Positions 19,571 through 29,746 of a stretch of DNA of 64,000 nt are shown here, piece after piece. Below the pieces are notes generated by a model. It saw only the letters and a program-made list of their open reading frames with translations, ran no database searches and was not told the origin of the DNA. How positions within the stretch are numbered: the stretch's first letter is position 1; each line of letters starts with the position of its first letter. The DNA lies in contig CAYTPV010000001.1 of NCBI GenBank assembly GCA_964440115.1, forward strand, positions 124,001-188,000, given 5' to 3'. This DNA comes from JAEWWD01 sp964440115 (GTDB lineage Bacteria; Bacillota; Clostridia; Christensenellales; CAG-138). The position numbers were made by a program, and so were the translations under genes.

Positions 19571-21523
19571 ATGTATTCCGTACTTATTCAAAACCAAAAA
19601 ACGTTGGATATGTTCCATCAGTACGGCGCGCTATTTATGGACGCCATCCAGTCGGGAAAACTGGGCGTATGCAGATGGCTCGAGACAGGTACCACAGTGG
19701 ATTCCGCTGTGCCGGAGCTTCGCGCGCTCACCGATGATAAGGAGGAGTGGCGCGCCATCATCATCCGCGTCGAGGATGAAAGCTCTATGGCGGAGTTCTC
19801 CTCCGTGCCGTATAACCCCTACGATTTCCACATAAACGCATGCGAAGAGTGCGGCATACGGGAAAACGCGGTGCCTCTAGTGCGATTGACGCAGATACTG
19901 GGCGGCGTGCCCTCCCCCGGCGTAAAGTTTGATTGTGAGCTCATCCAGGAAGAAAAAAAGGCGCCACGCATAATCTACAAGCCCTTGACTGACCCCGAGG
20001 GAGAAGAGGAATACCGCAGGCTTTGTGAAAAGTACAGCTATGATGGGAAGCCACCTACCGAGATACTCCTAGTTTCATTGCGCCAAAAAACAGATACGCG
20101 CCTGAAAAATGTCAAGCAGGTGTGGCAGGGGAGCAGCGATTCGAGAAGCGCTGCATTCTGGAAGCGAAACCAATACCCCAGCAACTGCCGTTTCCTGTTC
20201 TTCGAAATGGAGCAGCTCGGGCCAATCCAGCGATCCGCAGATCTTTTCCGGCTCTGGATATCCGTGATGCTTCTTGCCTCCAACCAGATCGACCCGAGCA
20301 CCTTGCAGGCGTACAAGCTACACCGTCTCGACGCCCTTATAGATACGGACGCCATGCGTCGGGTCGTGCAGCAAACCGTCAACCGCCTGGTGAGCGCCAA
20401 GCTCTGCATCGATAAGGGTATTCAAAGGGAGTTTCTCGTAAAGGTGAACGAAGAAAAAAAACTGCCAGTTTACAACCTCGAGGTACCGGTGCTATTCGAG
20501 TTGCCCCCCAACTCCGAGCTGTCCGCCGATACGGACGAGTTTACCCTTGTTGCGGCTGGCACGCTCCGGGATCTCAAGGCGTGGGAAGCGATGAGTGCCA
20601 ACGCGAGGATGGTGTTGAAAGGAGCAGTCCGCACGGTGGAGAGGGTACTCGATCAATCTGCCGAGCATATGCGTATGTATTGTGCGTATTCCGATGCCGA
20701 AGTCTGCCCGCTGGACAAATATCAAACGGAGGATATGCGCTCGGAGCTTAACGCAATTTACATAAAGACGCTCCTACTGCAACGCGAACTGCCACACAGC
20801 GCGTCGGCTTACGACAAGGGACTCACAGCCGCCGAGAAAAAGGTGGAGGATGAGCTGCAAAAAAGGGTCACGACACGGCAAGCCACTGCGGGCTTTGCTG
20901 CGGTCACAGTACTCTTTCTGCTTGCCGTTGTGCCTGCCGTATTGTTTTACCATCTACACGGCTACGGCTCCTATTGGAGCGCGCTGATAGCGGCAGTTTT
21001 ATGCCCTGCGTTCTTTGGTGTCGTGGAACTTTTCACTCTTCTTTTCCAAAGGGGGAAGCTTAGAACAGCGATCAGGGCCTTCAACGGTCGCATCAACGAC
21101 ATCGTGGTGGAGCTTTCGGAAAACGCCACGTCGTTTTCGATGTATTTGGGGCACATCGCCTCGCATATCCACGGTAGTACCTATTTGAATATCCTTCGCC
21201 GCAAGAAATTTCGTGAGGATAATTCGCAGTTTATCAAGCAACGGCATATCATAGCCATCCACCTGTTTTTGCTCAAGCTTGAAGGTTGGAGCCACGCGTT
21301 CCATCTCCCGGTGAATTTCAATGCCGACGAGATTGACGACAACATTTATATAGACACAGCCCTGCCGCCGCAAATAAACCCAATCTACACCTTCGAAAGC
21401 GGGATGAGCTACCCGATACCCGTCAACACCACAGGGGATATGGTCGAGTCGCCCTTCGGGTTCGTGGGTAGGCTACGGATAGAGAGAGAGGAACTATACG
21501 ATGGCGAAGAGCATTCTTATTAG
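19571..21523 (+). CDS. Unknown protein with two membrane segments
   Basis: 650 residues from the ATG at 19571, chosen over an upstream start because a purine-rich GGGGCGGTAGG lies directly before it, although the site is poor. The first ~420 residues are soluble and mixed alpha/beta. Two hydrophobic helices (about 440-460 and 467-490: AGFAAVTVLFLLAVVPAVLF and SALIAAVLCPAFFGVVELF) form a hairpin. About 160 residues follow. I recognise no family or catalytic motif. It sits between the tubulin-like gene and the metallopeptidase gene and overlaps the latter by 23 bp, so it is probably an obligate structural partner or membrane adaptor of that machine. Confidence 0.7.
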   Translation: MYSVLIQNQKTLDMFHQYGALFMDAIQSGKLGVCRWLETGTTVDSAVPELRALTDDKEEWRAIIIRVEDESSMAEFSSVPYNPYDFHINACEECGIRENAVPLVRLTQILGGVPSPGVKFDCELIQEEKKAPRIIYKPLTDPEGEEEYRRLCEKYSYDGKPPTEILLVSLRQKTDTRLKNVKQVWQGSSDSRSAAFWKRNQYPSNCRFLFFEMEQLGPIQRSADLFRLWISVMLLASNQIDPSTLQAYKLHRLDALIDTDAMRRVVQQTVNRLVSAKLCIDKGIQREFLVKVNEEKKLPVYNLEVPVLFELPPNSELSADTDEFTLVAAGTLRDLKAWEAMSANARMVLKGAVRTVERVLDQSAEHMRMYCAYSDAEVCPLDKYQTEDMRSELNAIYIKTLLLQRELPHSASAYDKGLTAAEKKVEDELQKRVTTRQATAGFAAVTVLFLLAVVPAVLFYHLHGYGSYWSALIAAVLCPAFFGVVELFTLLFQRGKLRTAIRAFNGRINDIVVELSENATSFSMYLGHIASHIHGSTYLNILRRKKFREDNSQFIKQRHIIAIHLFLLKLEGWSHAFHLPVNFNADEIDDNIYIDTALPPQINPIYTFESGMSYPIPVNTTGDMVESPFGFVGRLRIEREELYDGEEHSY

Positions 21524-24500
21524 ACTGTTCGCGACAATAGTCGCCTTCGCTTTGATCTATTTGCTACAATATGTCATCAATAGCCATAGAAGGAACCGAG
21601 GGAGGCAGGCGCTCCTTCCCGTTCTCGCGTTGATATACGCCGTGATTGCAACCGTCGTCGCGTCAGTCAACTTCGAGAAGGTTGCCGCACTTTGCGCAAC
21701 GAACGAATTTTTAAAGAACGCAAACGTAGCGTTGCTGAACATCTTCGTTATTTCGGGGTTTTTGACGGTCAAATGCGTCGCGTGCCCCATAGTGAATGCG
21801 GTGTGGAAAAGTGACAGGCTCATGGAAGCTACGTCCGTACGTTTTTATGAGTACGATGCAGACTACGATACATGGTTCCTCCAAAAAAGATGGGTAAACT
21901 TCCGTAAGCTCATGAAAGCGCTTTCCCTTTTCGGCGGGGTATTGTGCGCGGCTCTTCTTTCCTTCACATGGATCACGGGTCCGGGAAACGCATGGTGGCT
22001 ATACTACTTTCCCTCTGCAGCCCTCACTGTGCTTTGGGAGGCGGCGCATTTCCTCAATGGCATAACGAAGGCAGAATTCGAGCACGCTGTGTTCGGCGAC
22101 TATGCGGATTCTCGCCGCATCAGTCATTATTATCTCATCCGCGAGCTTTACGAAAGACTTTTCGAGCCGCAGATGCTGTCTTCCCATACAGGTTGCGAGT
22201 TCACATCGCATCGGGGCGCTACGGTGCTTTTGAGCGGTATGGAAAACTCCCCCGACATAACGGATAAGGCAGCGGCAAAGTATTTCGAGCTACACGATAA
22301 GGCTGCGGCAGTGCTAGATCCCGATTTCGTGCAGGCGGCCAACAATCTGCTCCACCGCAAAAACGTAGTATTTTTCAACCCATTCTATCGCGATCTGGGA
22401 CAGTATATTGTGCTGCCTATGGTGAACGCTCTCCTGTCGGGGAAAAAGTGCCTCATCATTGCGGGGCGCAACTCAACGTGCGAAGACGTAAAACCTTGGC
22501 TCACTGACCTCATCAAGAATTACTGCCACATGCGCGAGCTGTGGCGCGTAAATGACTTGAGCGAGCACGAGCCCGATTGCGAGATCGGCGTGCTTAGCTT
22601 CCAGCATCTCTACGACCTCAAGGTAATGAAGGCGAACTATACGTTTTTTGCGAATACCGATTTCGTGTTCCTGATCGAGCCTTCGCTCGTCATCAATACG
22701 GGGCAGGTGGGTATGAGCATCGTGGCCAGTGAGATAGCCGCAACTTCAGGGGGAAAGCCTGTTTACTGCATCTGCGATAGGAATACCGACGGGCTCGTGG
22801 ATACACTTTCGCATCTGCTCCGCTCAGAATTCACGGACGTTGTGGCGATGCCCGTGCCCCGTTGCGTGTACACAGGTATGGCGTGGAATGCTGACGGCGA
22901 TTTCATCCGCCAGCAGCTTTTCAACAAGCAGACACGCTACCTCGGCAACGGCATAGAACTTGCTGCCGTGGCGGTGAAAAACCAGATCCCCAAGGTCGTT
23001 TGGTACAGCGAAACTAAAGTACCCATCCGCGATATCAAATGGATTACGGGGCAGTACCACCCCACCATATGCCGCTACATGAACTTGCCTAGCCAGCAAA
23101 ACAGCCTTTACGAAAAAATCGACTTTGTTTCCAACCTTTGGTGCGGTGCCATGAGCCCCGAGCAGTTCATTATCGTCGAAGATGAGTTCTGTAACATGTT
23201 CAGTACCATGCGCGCCTATCTATCACGCGGGTGCGATCAGACTTTCGTGAATGTGATGAGCGAGAACTACCTGCTACGCGACTACATGCGTTGCAACGGG
23301 CAGATGTTCACCTCAGATCCCAACGCCATTCCTTCCGTGGTGCCCGATTATGCCAAGACGGAGCGCAACACGGTTCTAAAGCTTATTTTACTGATGTCGT
23401 TCCGCCCAGTCGCAGAGGAGGAGGCTCTCAACGAACTGAACCTCGCTGGCTGTGAAACTAACGATGCGTTTGGTACCCTTTCGAGGTTGATCGGCAAATA
23501 TACGTTTGCGGACGATTCCATCCTCACCATCCGCCAAGTGCCCGAAACAGCCGATGAAAACATGGTCTGCTCCCCGAGCTTTTTCACCGTTACGGAAGCG
23601 GCGTTCGATACGTTTTTCTCCGACACGCTCCGAAATGCCTACTATGTGGTGGAGGAGGAGGAGCACGACAACGAGCATATCGACGCCAAGCTGTTCGGCC
23701 ACATCGCGCAGACAATACTACCCGGCCAGTTCGTGACCTATGACGGCAAGTATTACGAGGCGAAGATCGTATCCCCTCTAAACGGCGTAGTTCTCCGCAG
23801 GGCATCCGACCTGTACGATGGTCGCAAGTATTACCGGCAGGTACGCAAATACAGCTTTGAGCCTCGCGTGCACAACGAGATCGTCAGCAACTACAAAATT
23901 ATGGATATCGAGGTGTCTTTCCTCCTTCGGCAGTTCAACGTCGAGACTACGGGCTATCTGGAGATGAATGACAGTCACGATCTTAGGATGGCGCGGGTCA
24001 TAGATTTCGCGCTTGACCCCTCCGTAGGAAACTACACGAGGCATTACCGCAACAAGGCGGTGCTGCGTATCAAACTGCCCGATACGAACGACCGCATCCG
24101 CTTTACCATCAGCATGCTGCTGAGCGAAGTGTTCCGTTCCGTATTTCCCGATGCATGGCAGTACCTTGCGGTGGTCGCAAAGCGACCAGACGATATCGAC
24201 GGCATGCTCAACTATTTGATGTACAAAGTGGAAGGCGATATAGAGGACGATTATATCTACATCATCGAGGACAGCGATATAGATCTCGGCCTTCTCGGAG
24301 CGGTGGAGCGCAAGCTCACCCCGTTGATGGAGATCGTGGCCGACTTCCTTGAGTGGCATTTTGAAAAGATACGTGAGGCACCCCATAAAGACCCCGTTCC
24401 CGCAAGCGTGAAGATGCCTGCAGACGAAAAACGCAGAAGCGCGTTCGTGCGCATGGCGGACCGAATTCGCAAAATCTTCGGCGTAAAAAAGGAGCAGGAC

Positions 24501-25754
24501 CTTCGCCTCACTGACGGTAAGCCTGAAAAGTCCGAGAAGCCTGCAGGGTCGACGGCTCCAGCGAAACCAGCAGAGGAAAAGCCGCAGCATGAATATGCCT
24601 TCGACGCAGAGCAGTCTGCTGCAGAAGAAAGTGTCACACCCGCTTCGCCGCAGGGGGAAGGAGCCACGGGCGATTATGCACTTGGTGTGGAGAACATGGA
24701 CGAAACAGTCTCTATTCCAGCGCAGGCCAAGCCGAAAAGCGTGCCGCAGAAAGTAAATAAGGCCGAGACGCAAGCAAAACACATCGAGGATCAGATCGAG
24801 CCCGGCGAAGAGGACCCCGACCTCGTGCATATCGACGGCACGGATATTTTCGATACCGAGGGCACACCGGAAGATGATGTGTTGCTCGAGGAAAGCCTAA
24901 TGCAGGCAGGCGTGATACCCATCGAAAAGTCCCGCTATCAGATGGAATGTTATCTCAAATTCGGCTTCGATGAAATCGATGCCCGTATCCAGATCGAGGA
25001 AACGCGAAGATACTTAAGGGTGCGCGGCTGGTGCAATAACTCCCTGACCAAAGCGCGTAAGCGCGAGGGTCTTAAGCATGCCGAACTTGACCTCGACGTG
25101 GTTAACCATTGCGATTTCTGCGGGCTACCACTCAGCGGTGTCAGTTATGAGAAGCTCAACGATGGGCGTACCCGTTGTAACGATTGCTCCAACGACGCCA
25201 TTACTTCAGTGGAGGAATTTAGGGAGCTGTTCTTGCGCGTACTCGAAACCATGAAGGGCTTCTTTTCCATAGACTTTCGTGTACCCATAAGTGTGAAAAC
25301 GGCGGACGCCAGAAAGATCGCCGCGGGCGTGGGATGCGTGTTTATGCCAAGTACAGGCTTCGCCGAGCGCGTGATGGGCTATGCACGAAAAAGGAGCGGG
25401 CACTACGACTTATTTATGGAAAACGGCTGCCCGCACCTTGCCGCTGTCGATACCATGGTACATGAACTGACACACATTTGGCAGTTCATCAACTGGAACG
25501 ATGCAGAGATACAAAAAAAGTATGGTAACGAGCGCAACCGAGAGCTCGTTTACGAGGGAATGGCAACATGGGCTGCGGTTCAATATCTGTATCAGATCGG
25601 TGAGCCTTTCTACGCGGAACAGCAGGAGATGCTATTAGAGCTTCGAGACGATATATACGGCGAAGGGTTCAAACTGTACAGGGAAAAATATCCTTTTGTA
25701 AAGGATTTCTCCCTGCTAAAGTTTTCCCCATTCTCTGTATTCCCGCCTCTATAA
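21501..25754 (+). CDS. Multi-TM protein with C-terminal zinc ribbon and DA1-like metallopeptidase
   Basis: 1,417 residues; the start overlaps the previous gene by 23 bp and has GAGAGAGGAAC upstream, suggesting coupled translation. About five hydrophobic helices occupy residues 5-190. A large soluble region follows that faintly recalls a degenerate helicase-type P-loop core (KKCLIIAGRNST near 313, DFVFLIEPS later), but no intact Walker A is present. A Pro/Glu/Lys/Ala-rich linker (about 990-1130) leads to a Cys4 zinc ribbon (CDFCG near 1202, RCNDC). It is followed by a zinc peptidase with MVHELTHIWQ near 1320 and a downstream glutamate in YEGMATW near 1352. This order of zinc-binding module, then HExxH, then EG resembles DA1-type peptidases. 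It probably cleaves a protein partner in the cytoplasm on signal; the target is unknown. Confidence 0.75.
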   Translation: MAKSILIRLFATIVAFALIYLLQYVINSHRRNRGRQALLPVLALIYAVIATVVASVNFEKVAALCATNEFLKNANVALLNIFVISGFLTVKCVACPIVNAVWKSDRLMEATSVRFYEYDADYDTWFLQKRWVNFRKLMKALSLFGGVLCAALLSFTWITGPGNAWWLYYFPSAALTVLWEAAHFLNGITKAEFEHAVFGDYADSRRISHYYLIRELYERLFEPQMLSSHTGCEFTSHRGATVLLSGMENSPDITDKAAAKYFELHDKAAAVLDPDFVQAANNLLHRKNVVFFNPFYRDLGQYIVLPMVNALLSGKKCLIIAGRNSTCEDVKPWLTDLIKNYCHMRELWRVNDLSEHEPDCEIGVLSFQHLYDLKVMKANYTFFANTDFVFLIEPSLVINTGQVGMSIVASEIAATSGGKPVYCICDRNTDGLVDTLSHLLRSEFTDVVAMPVPRCVYTGMAWNADGDFIRQQLFNKQTRYLGNGIELAAVAVKNQIPKVVWYSETKVPIRDIKWITGQYHPTICRYMNLPSQQNSLYEKIDFVSNLWCGAMSPEQFIIVEDEFCNMFSTMRAYLSRGCDQTFVNVMSENYLLRDYMRCNGQMFTSDPNAIPSVVPDYAKTERNTVLKLILLMSFRPVAEEEALNELNLAGCETNDAFGTLSRLIGKYTFADDSILTIRQVPETADENMVCSPSFFTVTEAAFDTFFSDTLRNAYYVVEEEEHDNEHIDAKLFGHIAQTILPGQFVTYDGKYYEAKIVSPLNGVVLRRASDLYDGRKYYRQVRKYSFEPRVHNEIVSNYKIMDIEVSFLLRQFNVETTGYLEMNDSHDLRMARVIDFALDPSVGNYTRHYRNKAVLRIKLPDTNDRIRFTISMLLSEVFRSVFPDAWQYLAVVAKRPDDIDGMLNYLMYKVEGDIEDDYIYIIEDSDIDLGLLGAVERKLTPLMEIVADFLEWHFEKIREAPHKDPVPASVKMPADEKRRSAFVRMADRIRKIFGVKKEQDLRLTDGKPEKSEKPAGSTAPAKPAEEKPQHEYAFDAEQSAAEESVTPASPQGEGATGDYALGVENMDETVSIPAQAKPKSVPQKVNKAETQAKHIEDQIEPGEEDPDLVHIDGTDIFDTEGTPEDDVLLEESLMQAGVIPIEKSRYQMECYLKFGFDEIDARIQIEETRRYLRVRGWCNNSLTKARKREGLKHAELDLDVVNHCDFCGLPLSGVSYEKLNDGRTRCNDCSNDAITSVEEFRELFLRVLETMKGFFSIDFRVPISVKTADARKIAAGVGCVFMPSTGFAERVMGYARKRSGHYDLFMENGCPHLAAVDTMVHELTHIWQFINWNDAEIQKKYGNERNRELVYEGMATWAAVQYLYQIGEPFYAEQQEMLLELRDDIYGEGFKLYREKYPFVKDFSLLKFSPFSVFPPL

Positions 25755-25769
25755 AGAAGGAGGGCAGAC

Positions 25770-28700
25770 ATGCGTTCCCTGATTGAACAATATAATGAAA
25801 TCTTTAGAAAATTAAAAGTTATGCGAGATCGAATCGGGGAGGCGGAGACCTCCATCCAGGGCATAAAGACCGCGCGCGAGGGCGAAATACCCATGCGTAT
25901 AGCCAACCTTGAGGAGCAGCTCAAGAAGATTGATGAATACATGCTCAAGGTGGAGGCTTTCAGAACGCTGGCAGAAAAGAGCTTGGAGAGCAAAAATGTA
26001 CTCACCATCGAGACGCCTCCGGGATACCGTGTCAATTTGAACAGGCTCAGAAGTTGGGCGATGATGATCGACCCCATGTCGCCCAACGATCCATATGCGC
26101 AGCGTGTGTATGCGGTGGCAAAGTGTGACGAGAGCTTTCTCGAGCAAAAGAAGCGGGAGTTTACCGAGCGCATCGCCGCGCTCAAAAACGACGAGAGCGT
26201 TGGCCTCAACGCTGAGGTCGCGCGTTTGGAAGGAGAGATCGCCTGCCGCAAGGAGGAAATGCGGTCGCTTGCCAACAGCGACGAGCTGGCGGCCTTCGCC
26301 GCCGCCGTGGAGGTGGCGAATAGAAACTACTGGTTCGAAACGGCGCCCGAGGAGTATGCCAACAGCAAGACGGCTCCCGTCTCCGTGTCGCCCGGCGCTT
26401 ACGTAGCACAACTCGACTTTAGCGAAGAGCAACAGCAGGTTTTGAAGAGTCTGTTTGGGAAGTTCGGCGGCTGCGTGCTGCTACCGGTAGAGCTTGATGC
26501 GAAACGCGAATTCGCGCTTTCTGTTACCTGTACGCCATCACGCACAAAGCAGCTCGACAGAGGGCTTCAAAATCTGATTTTGAACATCGTAAACAGCAAT
26601 CCCGCCGGTTCGAACAAGGTGCGCGTTATTGATGCGGTACGCTTCAGCTCGGCGACGCTCGGCTCCCTCAAGCAGCTTGAGGATACCTTCGCCGTCGCAC
26701 CCATTCCCCGGAACCCTGAACAGCTTTCGGCAGCACTGGAACAGATCGTATCCTCCTTCGCCGATGCGGATGATATTCTTGAGCTTTACGATTCTGTGAT
26801 TGAGTACAACGAAAAAGCAGAACCAAGCAAGCGTCTTCCTAGGATGACCGTGATCCTCATAGGCTGGCCCAACGCTTTCGAGAGTCGCGACCGCGAGTAT
26901 ATTCATCGCATCATGACCAATTATGATCGCTACGGAGTCTCCTTTGTAACCGTCGCCTATGCAAATGGCCGTAAAGAGAATGCTGCCGAGAGCGGCTTAA
27001 CAGAGTACGCCGCGCATAACGCCGTATATATTAATATGTTTCCAAACGAAACGACGATACAGCTTGGAAGCGAAACGCCGCAGCGCTTTGCATGGTATGC
27101 GTTTACAGGCGTACTGCCGGAAAACTATGCGATATCGCTTAAAAGCAACGCTGTCGAGAAGCTGACCACAGGCAACGAGTATACTAAGCGATATGACTGC
27201 AGCATAGCTCCCAACTATACGCGTGCCTATAAAAAAATCGAGCTTCCGTTTGGCATTGACGGCAAAGATGCCGCGCATAGCGTTTCATTTGAAAACGAGA
27301 ATTTTGCTGCATACCTCGTAGGGGCGTCTCGCTCAGGCAAATCGACCTTGATCCATACGCTAATCGCTGGGCTCATTCGCAATTACCATCCGGATAATGT
27401 AGAGCTTTGGCTTGCAGATTTTAAGCAGCTTGAATTTAAAAAATATATTGCACATTGCCCGCCTCATGTGAAGTATGTCCTGCTCGACGAATCCACGGAG
27501 TTGGTCTATGACTTGATTGATAAGCTGACCGATAAAATGATGGAGCGCCAGAGGATTTTCGCTCGGCTTGGTAAAGAGAGAATTGACCAGATTGATCCCT
27601 TAGTACTTTCGGAGCCAATGCCGGTAATCTTTGTGATCCTCGATGAGTTTTCCATTATGTCGCAGGCCATCGCCGAATCCCAGACCTACAGGCTTAGGCT
27701 TCAAAACCTGCTTGCCAAGGGCGCGGCGCTCGGCATTAAATTTCTGTTTTCCAGCCAAACATTTACGACCGGTATTGCCGGGCTAACACCCACTGCGAGA
27801 GCGCAAATTCAGCAACGAATTGCAATGAAGGGAACACGTGAAGAAATCAGCGAGACTTTGGAACTATCCGCTAACCTCAAAACGGAGCAGGTGCGCAACT
27901 GGATGGATGCACTCCCTCCGCACTATGCGTTGGTCAAATATCGTATTAGTGCGGACACGCTTCCGCAGGTAAAACGTTTATTGGTCATGTATTTTAAAGA
28001 TTACGCACCACGAGATACTCTTATTTCGCGGTTAAATAATAAAATGAAAGCGGTCAATCAGTATGCGCCCAACAATAACGACACTTATGTTGATAAGCAT
28101 CCAGTGCTTATAGACGGCAATACTCTCGAGGCTTTCAACGCCCGCAAACTGCTTGATTGCATCACGTCTATGAAGGCCGATAGCGCCGGCGATCTGACCG
28201 GCGATGAGATTTTCACCGTCTTTGGCACCCCGCGCTTGATGACGCGGATGAAGCCTGTGACGCTAGCAGCCGAAACGCGGGAAAATCTTTTGTTAATCGG
28301 AAGATCCTCAGACCAGCCCTGCTGCGCTTCGGTCATTTCCTCCGCAATCCGATCATTCTCTTTGCAAGGGAAGCACGTTGAGATTTGGGCCTATGAGAAA
28401 AACCGTCTCTATCGCGCCTATAAAAAAGTGCCTTGGGAAACGGATGCTTACGGAGATCTTCAATTTGTTGAAGGCATTGATGCTGTATGTGACGCCATAT
28501 ATGATCTGAAACGGCGTATACTCGAAAAACAAAGTGGAGATGCTCTAATTGTAATGATCGGCATGGAGCGCATTTGCGGGGACTTTGAATATGTTGATGC
28601 AATAGTCCCTTCACAAATATCAGCTCACGGCGGGGACATAAAGAATAGTCCGGATGAATTCGCTATTTCGAGCGAAGCACTTGTTCAAACAGAGGAGCAG

Positions 28701-29285
28701 AATAAGACTTATAACGAGGCTATGGAAGTAAACCGTAGTCTGGATAAAATTTGTAACGCGATCGAAGAACGTGGGATAGAAAACGGAAAATCGCTATGGG
28801 AAATCCAAGAAGAAATTGCGCGCACGATAAAAGAATACTTCGGTGCTGCGGGCAAATCGCCAGAAAAGCAGGAGAATCGGTACGATGCAGAGAAGGCTGA
28901 CGAAACAAAGAATATCGCGCTTACTGTAAAAGAAAACCAAAGAAAAAGCGGCGCTTATAATGCATCAAATGATTTTCATTTCATCCTCAGGCAGGGTAGC
29001 AGGTTGGGCTATCATTTTATGCTGTGTCTGGACTCTTTTGCAGATTTGAAGCTGACTGGACTGAAAATGGACTATTTTAGGCATAGGCTATCTTTTCAAA
29101 TGCCTGCAGATGAATCTCGAGAGCTTTTCTCGAGTACGGTCGCTGCAGGTTTGCCGGAACATATCTGCCAGTATTCCAATATGATCGACCAGCATTCTTT
29201 CCGGCCTTACTTGCATAGCAGGATAACATGGGACGGTTGGGAGATCGATGAGAGGGGTGACGCAATAAACCCGTTTCAAAAATGA
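25770..29285 (+). CDS. EssC-like FtsK/SpoIIIE-family ATPase
   Basis: 1,171 residues; GGAGGG lies 6 nt before the ATG. The N-terminus is coiled-coil rich (about 1-70 and 110-180). An intact FtsK/SpoIIIE ATPase domain has Walker A VGASRSGKSTL near 519, Walker B VIFVILDEFS near 620 and a GIKFLFSSQT sensor-like stretch. A second unit near 839 (ENLLLIGRSSDQPCC) has lost the GKS/T and looks degenerate. A C-terminal piece (SRLGYHFMLCLDSF) resembles the end of a third FtsK-like fold. There is no obvious N-terminal membrane anchor, so it may dock on the neighbouring membrane proteins. Multi-domain FtsK ATPases drive type VII secretion. GC is near 60% in the first third and 30-45% in the rest. Confidence 0.85.
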   Translation: MRSLIEQYNEIFRKLKVMRDRIGEAETSIQGIKTAREGEIPMRIANLEEQLKKIDEYMLKVEAFRTLAEKSLESKNVLTIETPPGYRVNLNRLRSWAMMIDPMSPNDPYAQRVYAVAKCDESFLEQKKREFTERIAALKNDESVGLNAEVARLEGEIACRKEEMRSLANSDELAAFAAAVEVANRNYWFETAPEEYANSKTAPVSVSPGAYVAQLDFSEEQQQVLKSLFGKFGGCVLLPVELDAKREFALSVTCTPSRTKQLDRGLQNLILNIVNSNPAGSNKVRVIDAVRFSSATLGSLKQLEDTFAVAPIPRNPEQLSAALEQIVSSFADADDILELYDSVIEYNEKAEPSKRLPRMTVILIGWPNAFESRDREYIHRIMTNYDRYGVSFVTVAYANGRKENAAESGLTEYAAHNAVYINMFPNETTIQLGSETPQRFAWYAFTGVLPENYAISLKSNAVEKLTTGNEYTKRYDCSIAPNYTRAYKKIELPFGIDGKDAAHSVSFENENFAAYLVGASRSGKSTLIHTLIAGLIRNYHPDNVELWLADFKQLEFKKYIAHCPPHVKYVLLDESTELVYDLIDKLTDKMMERQRIFARLGKERIDQIDPLVLSEPMPVIFVILDEFSIMSQAIAESQTYRLRLQNLLAKGAALGIKFLFSSQTFTTGIAGLTPTARAQIQQRIAMKGTREEISETLELSANLKTEQVRNWMDALPPHYALVKYRISADTLPQVKRLLVMYFKDYAPRDTLISRLNNKMKAVNQYAPNNNDTYVDKHPVLIDGNTLEAFNARKLLDCITSMKADSAGDLTGDEIFTVFGTPRLMTRMKPVTLAAETRENLLLIGRSSDQPCCASVISSAIRSFSLQGKHVEIWAYEKNRLYRAYKKVPWETDAYGDLQFVEGIDAVCDAIYDLKRRILEKQSGDALIVMIGMERICGDFEYVDAIVPSQISAHGGDIKNSPDEFAISSEALVQTEEQNKTYNEAMEVNRSLDKICNAIEERGIENGKSLWEIQEEIARTIKEYFGAAGKSPEKQENRYDAEKADETKNIALTVKENQRKSGAYNASNDFHFILRQGSRLGYHFMLCLDSFADLKLTGLKMDYFRHRLSFQMPADESRELFSSTVAAGLPEHICQYSNMIDQHSFRPYLHSRITWDGWEIDERGDAINPFQK

Positions 29286-29368
29286 TACGTTAAGTCCTGC
29301 GTGGATGGGAGAAAAAGTCAAGCATATTGGTTGTGAAAACACATGTAAATTGAAGGGATGGTTGCAGT

Positions 29369-29713
29369 ATGAGCCAGAGGATTAGCGTTACGGAAGAGGG
29401 AATACAATCACTCAATAGCATGGCATCCGGACTTGGAGAAAAAGCCGAGGTTATTAAGAACGAAACCAGTCTATTAAAGGACGCGCTGGAAGGGAACAAG
29501 GCGGGTCTTGGACCACATGGGAGCAGTATTGAAAAGCTGATCGAGGGTGTTGAAAAGACGCAAGCTAATGCGAGTAACCCTACACAGATCATTATACTAA
29601 AATTGCTAAGGATCGCGATTCTGTATCAACAAATTCTGGAAAATAATAGGTATTCGGGTAGCGGATCCGATGATGATCCTCCGCCTACGAAGAAACTAGT
29701 TTTGAAGCGTTGA
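29369..29713 (+). CDS. Small helical protein, WXG100-like in size and context
   Basis: 114 residues. Predicted helix, turn, helix: MSQRISVTEEGIQSLNSMAS-GLG-EKAEVIKNETSLLKDALEGNK, then a second amphipathic stretch and a Pro/Lys tail. There is no Trp-x-Gly, but the GLG turn sits where WXG proteins turn. The gene lies 83 bp after the EssC-like ATPase and 33 bp before another small helical gene, as type VII secretion substrates often do. A purine-rich GAAGGGATGG lies upstream of the ATG. It could be a secreted partner pair or a structural subunit. Confidence 0.6.
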   Translation: MSQRISVTEEGIQSLNSMASGLGEKAEVIKNETSLLKDALEGNKAGLGPHGSSIEKLIEGVEKTQANASNPTQIIILKLLRIAILYQQILENNRYSGSGSDDDPPPTKKLVLKR

Positions 29714-29746
29714 TCGGGGCAAAATAAGATAAAGGCAGGCAATTTT

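Noticed and set aside
23778..24830. 350-codon open frame on the minus strand
   Set aside because: It lies wholly antisense to the well-supported peptidase gene, with no ribosome site and Cys/His/Arg-rich composition typical of shadow frames.
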